NCBI GenBank assembly: GCA_011391655.1
Contig: JAABQE010000265.1
Location: forward strand, 1-7,079
Source: Hydrogenophilales bacterium
GTDB lineage: Bacteria; Pseudomonadota; Gammaproteobacteria; Burkholderiales; Thiobacillaceae
Reading direction: 5' to 3'
Length of the DNA stretch: 7,079 nucleotides
Position 1 is the first letter of the stretch; every line of letters begins with the position of its first letter. This document shows, in pieces, positions 6,820-7,079 of this stretch. The notes beneath the pieces were generated by a model, which made no database searches, was not told the DNA's origin, and saw nothing but the letters and a program-made list of their open reading frames with translations. Made by a program: the position numbers and the translations under genes.

Positions 6820-6843
6820 CAGTCCAACGCTCAGGGAGCCCGC

Positions 6844-7079
6844 ATGAACCCCCTCACCTTATTTGCCCGCCCCTATGGCCTCAATGTCCGTATGGTGCTG
6901 TTGGGACGGCGTCTTGCTGCGGCCATCGGCTTGTTGTACCTGAGCGGCTGTGCGTCAACGCAACTGGGCGCGCAGTATGTCGATCCGCAGTTTCCCAAGC
7001 AGGCGCTGCGCGGTGCGACCATTCTGGTCGTCTGCCAAGCACCCGAGCTGGCGATCAAGCTAATCTGCGAGAACCAGAT
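6844..7079 (+). CDS. Predicted lipoprotein, function unknown (3' end cut)
   Basis: The first 78 codons of a gene that runs off the right edge. The product begins with a basic region and a hydrophobic stretch (LAAAIGLLYLSG at 24-35) ending in a lipobox, Leu33-Ser34-Gly35-Cys36. Signal peptidase II should therefore cleave before Cys36 and leave a lipid-anchored protein. Ala at +2 argues for sorting to the outer membrane. The mature part visible is short (YVDPQFPKQALRG, then ATILVVCQAPELAIKLICENQ), with two more cysteines at 66 and 75, and matches no family I can name. ATG 6844 has a strong AGGGAG five bases upstream. ATG 6892 (Met17) would give a more usual signal length, but has no ribosome site. 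The frame and the lipobox are clear; the role is not. Confidence 0.75.
   Translation, partial: MNPLTLFARPYGLNVRMVLLGRRLAAAIGLLYLSGCASTQLGAQYVDPQFPKQALRGATILVVCQAPELAIKLICENQ

Noticed and set aside
2704..6827. Further long minus-strand open frames opposite alaA, hom and thrC
   Set aside because: These are mirror images of conserved genes in GC-rich DNA; their translations show no family motif and no ribosome sites were evident.

Overview
The window looks like ordinary chromosome from a GC-rich proteobacterium, most probably a betaproteobacterium. That rests on strong GC bias at third codon positions, the close match of the aminotransferase to enterobacterial AlaA, and the alaA-hom-thrC gene order without thrB. 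No mobile element, CRISPR array, rRNA or tRNA was seen.

Left block (1-2176, + strand): the 3' part of a CHASE2 / three-transmembrane / class III nucleotide cyclase gene, followed 18 nt later by a metallo-beta-lactamase-fold protein with the class II cyclic-nucleotide phosphodiesterase motif. Together they look like a make-and-break pair for a cyclic nucleotide: a membrane sensor that synthesises it (probably cAMP) and a soluble enzyme that hydrolyses it.

Middle (2144-2539, - strand): a small Mth938-like/DUF498 protein whose 3' end overlaps the phosphodiesterase gene by 33 bp. It is divergent from the next block, and the 140-bp gap between them holds a good sigma70-type promoter for the right-hand genes and a short leader with a small inverted repeat.

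Right block (2680-6698, + strand): alanine aminotransferase (alaA), homoserine dehydrogenase with an ACT domain (hom) and threonine synthase (thrC), spaced 23 and 12 nt apart and very likely one operon. Hom and ThrC give the first and last of the three steps from aspartate semialdehyde to threonine; the middle enzyme, homoserine kinase, is not in the window. AlaA links pyruvate/alanine and glutamate nitrogen.

Right end (6699-7079): a 145-bp gap with a weak short reading frame and a possible promoter, then the start of a predicted lipoprotein gene cut by the window edge. The most interesting observation is the cyclase-phosphodiesterase pair. The rest is mostly housekeeping sequence, and I found no clear evidence of a wholly new system.
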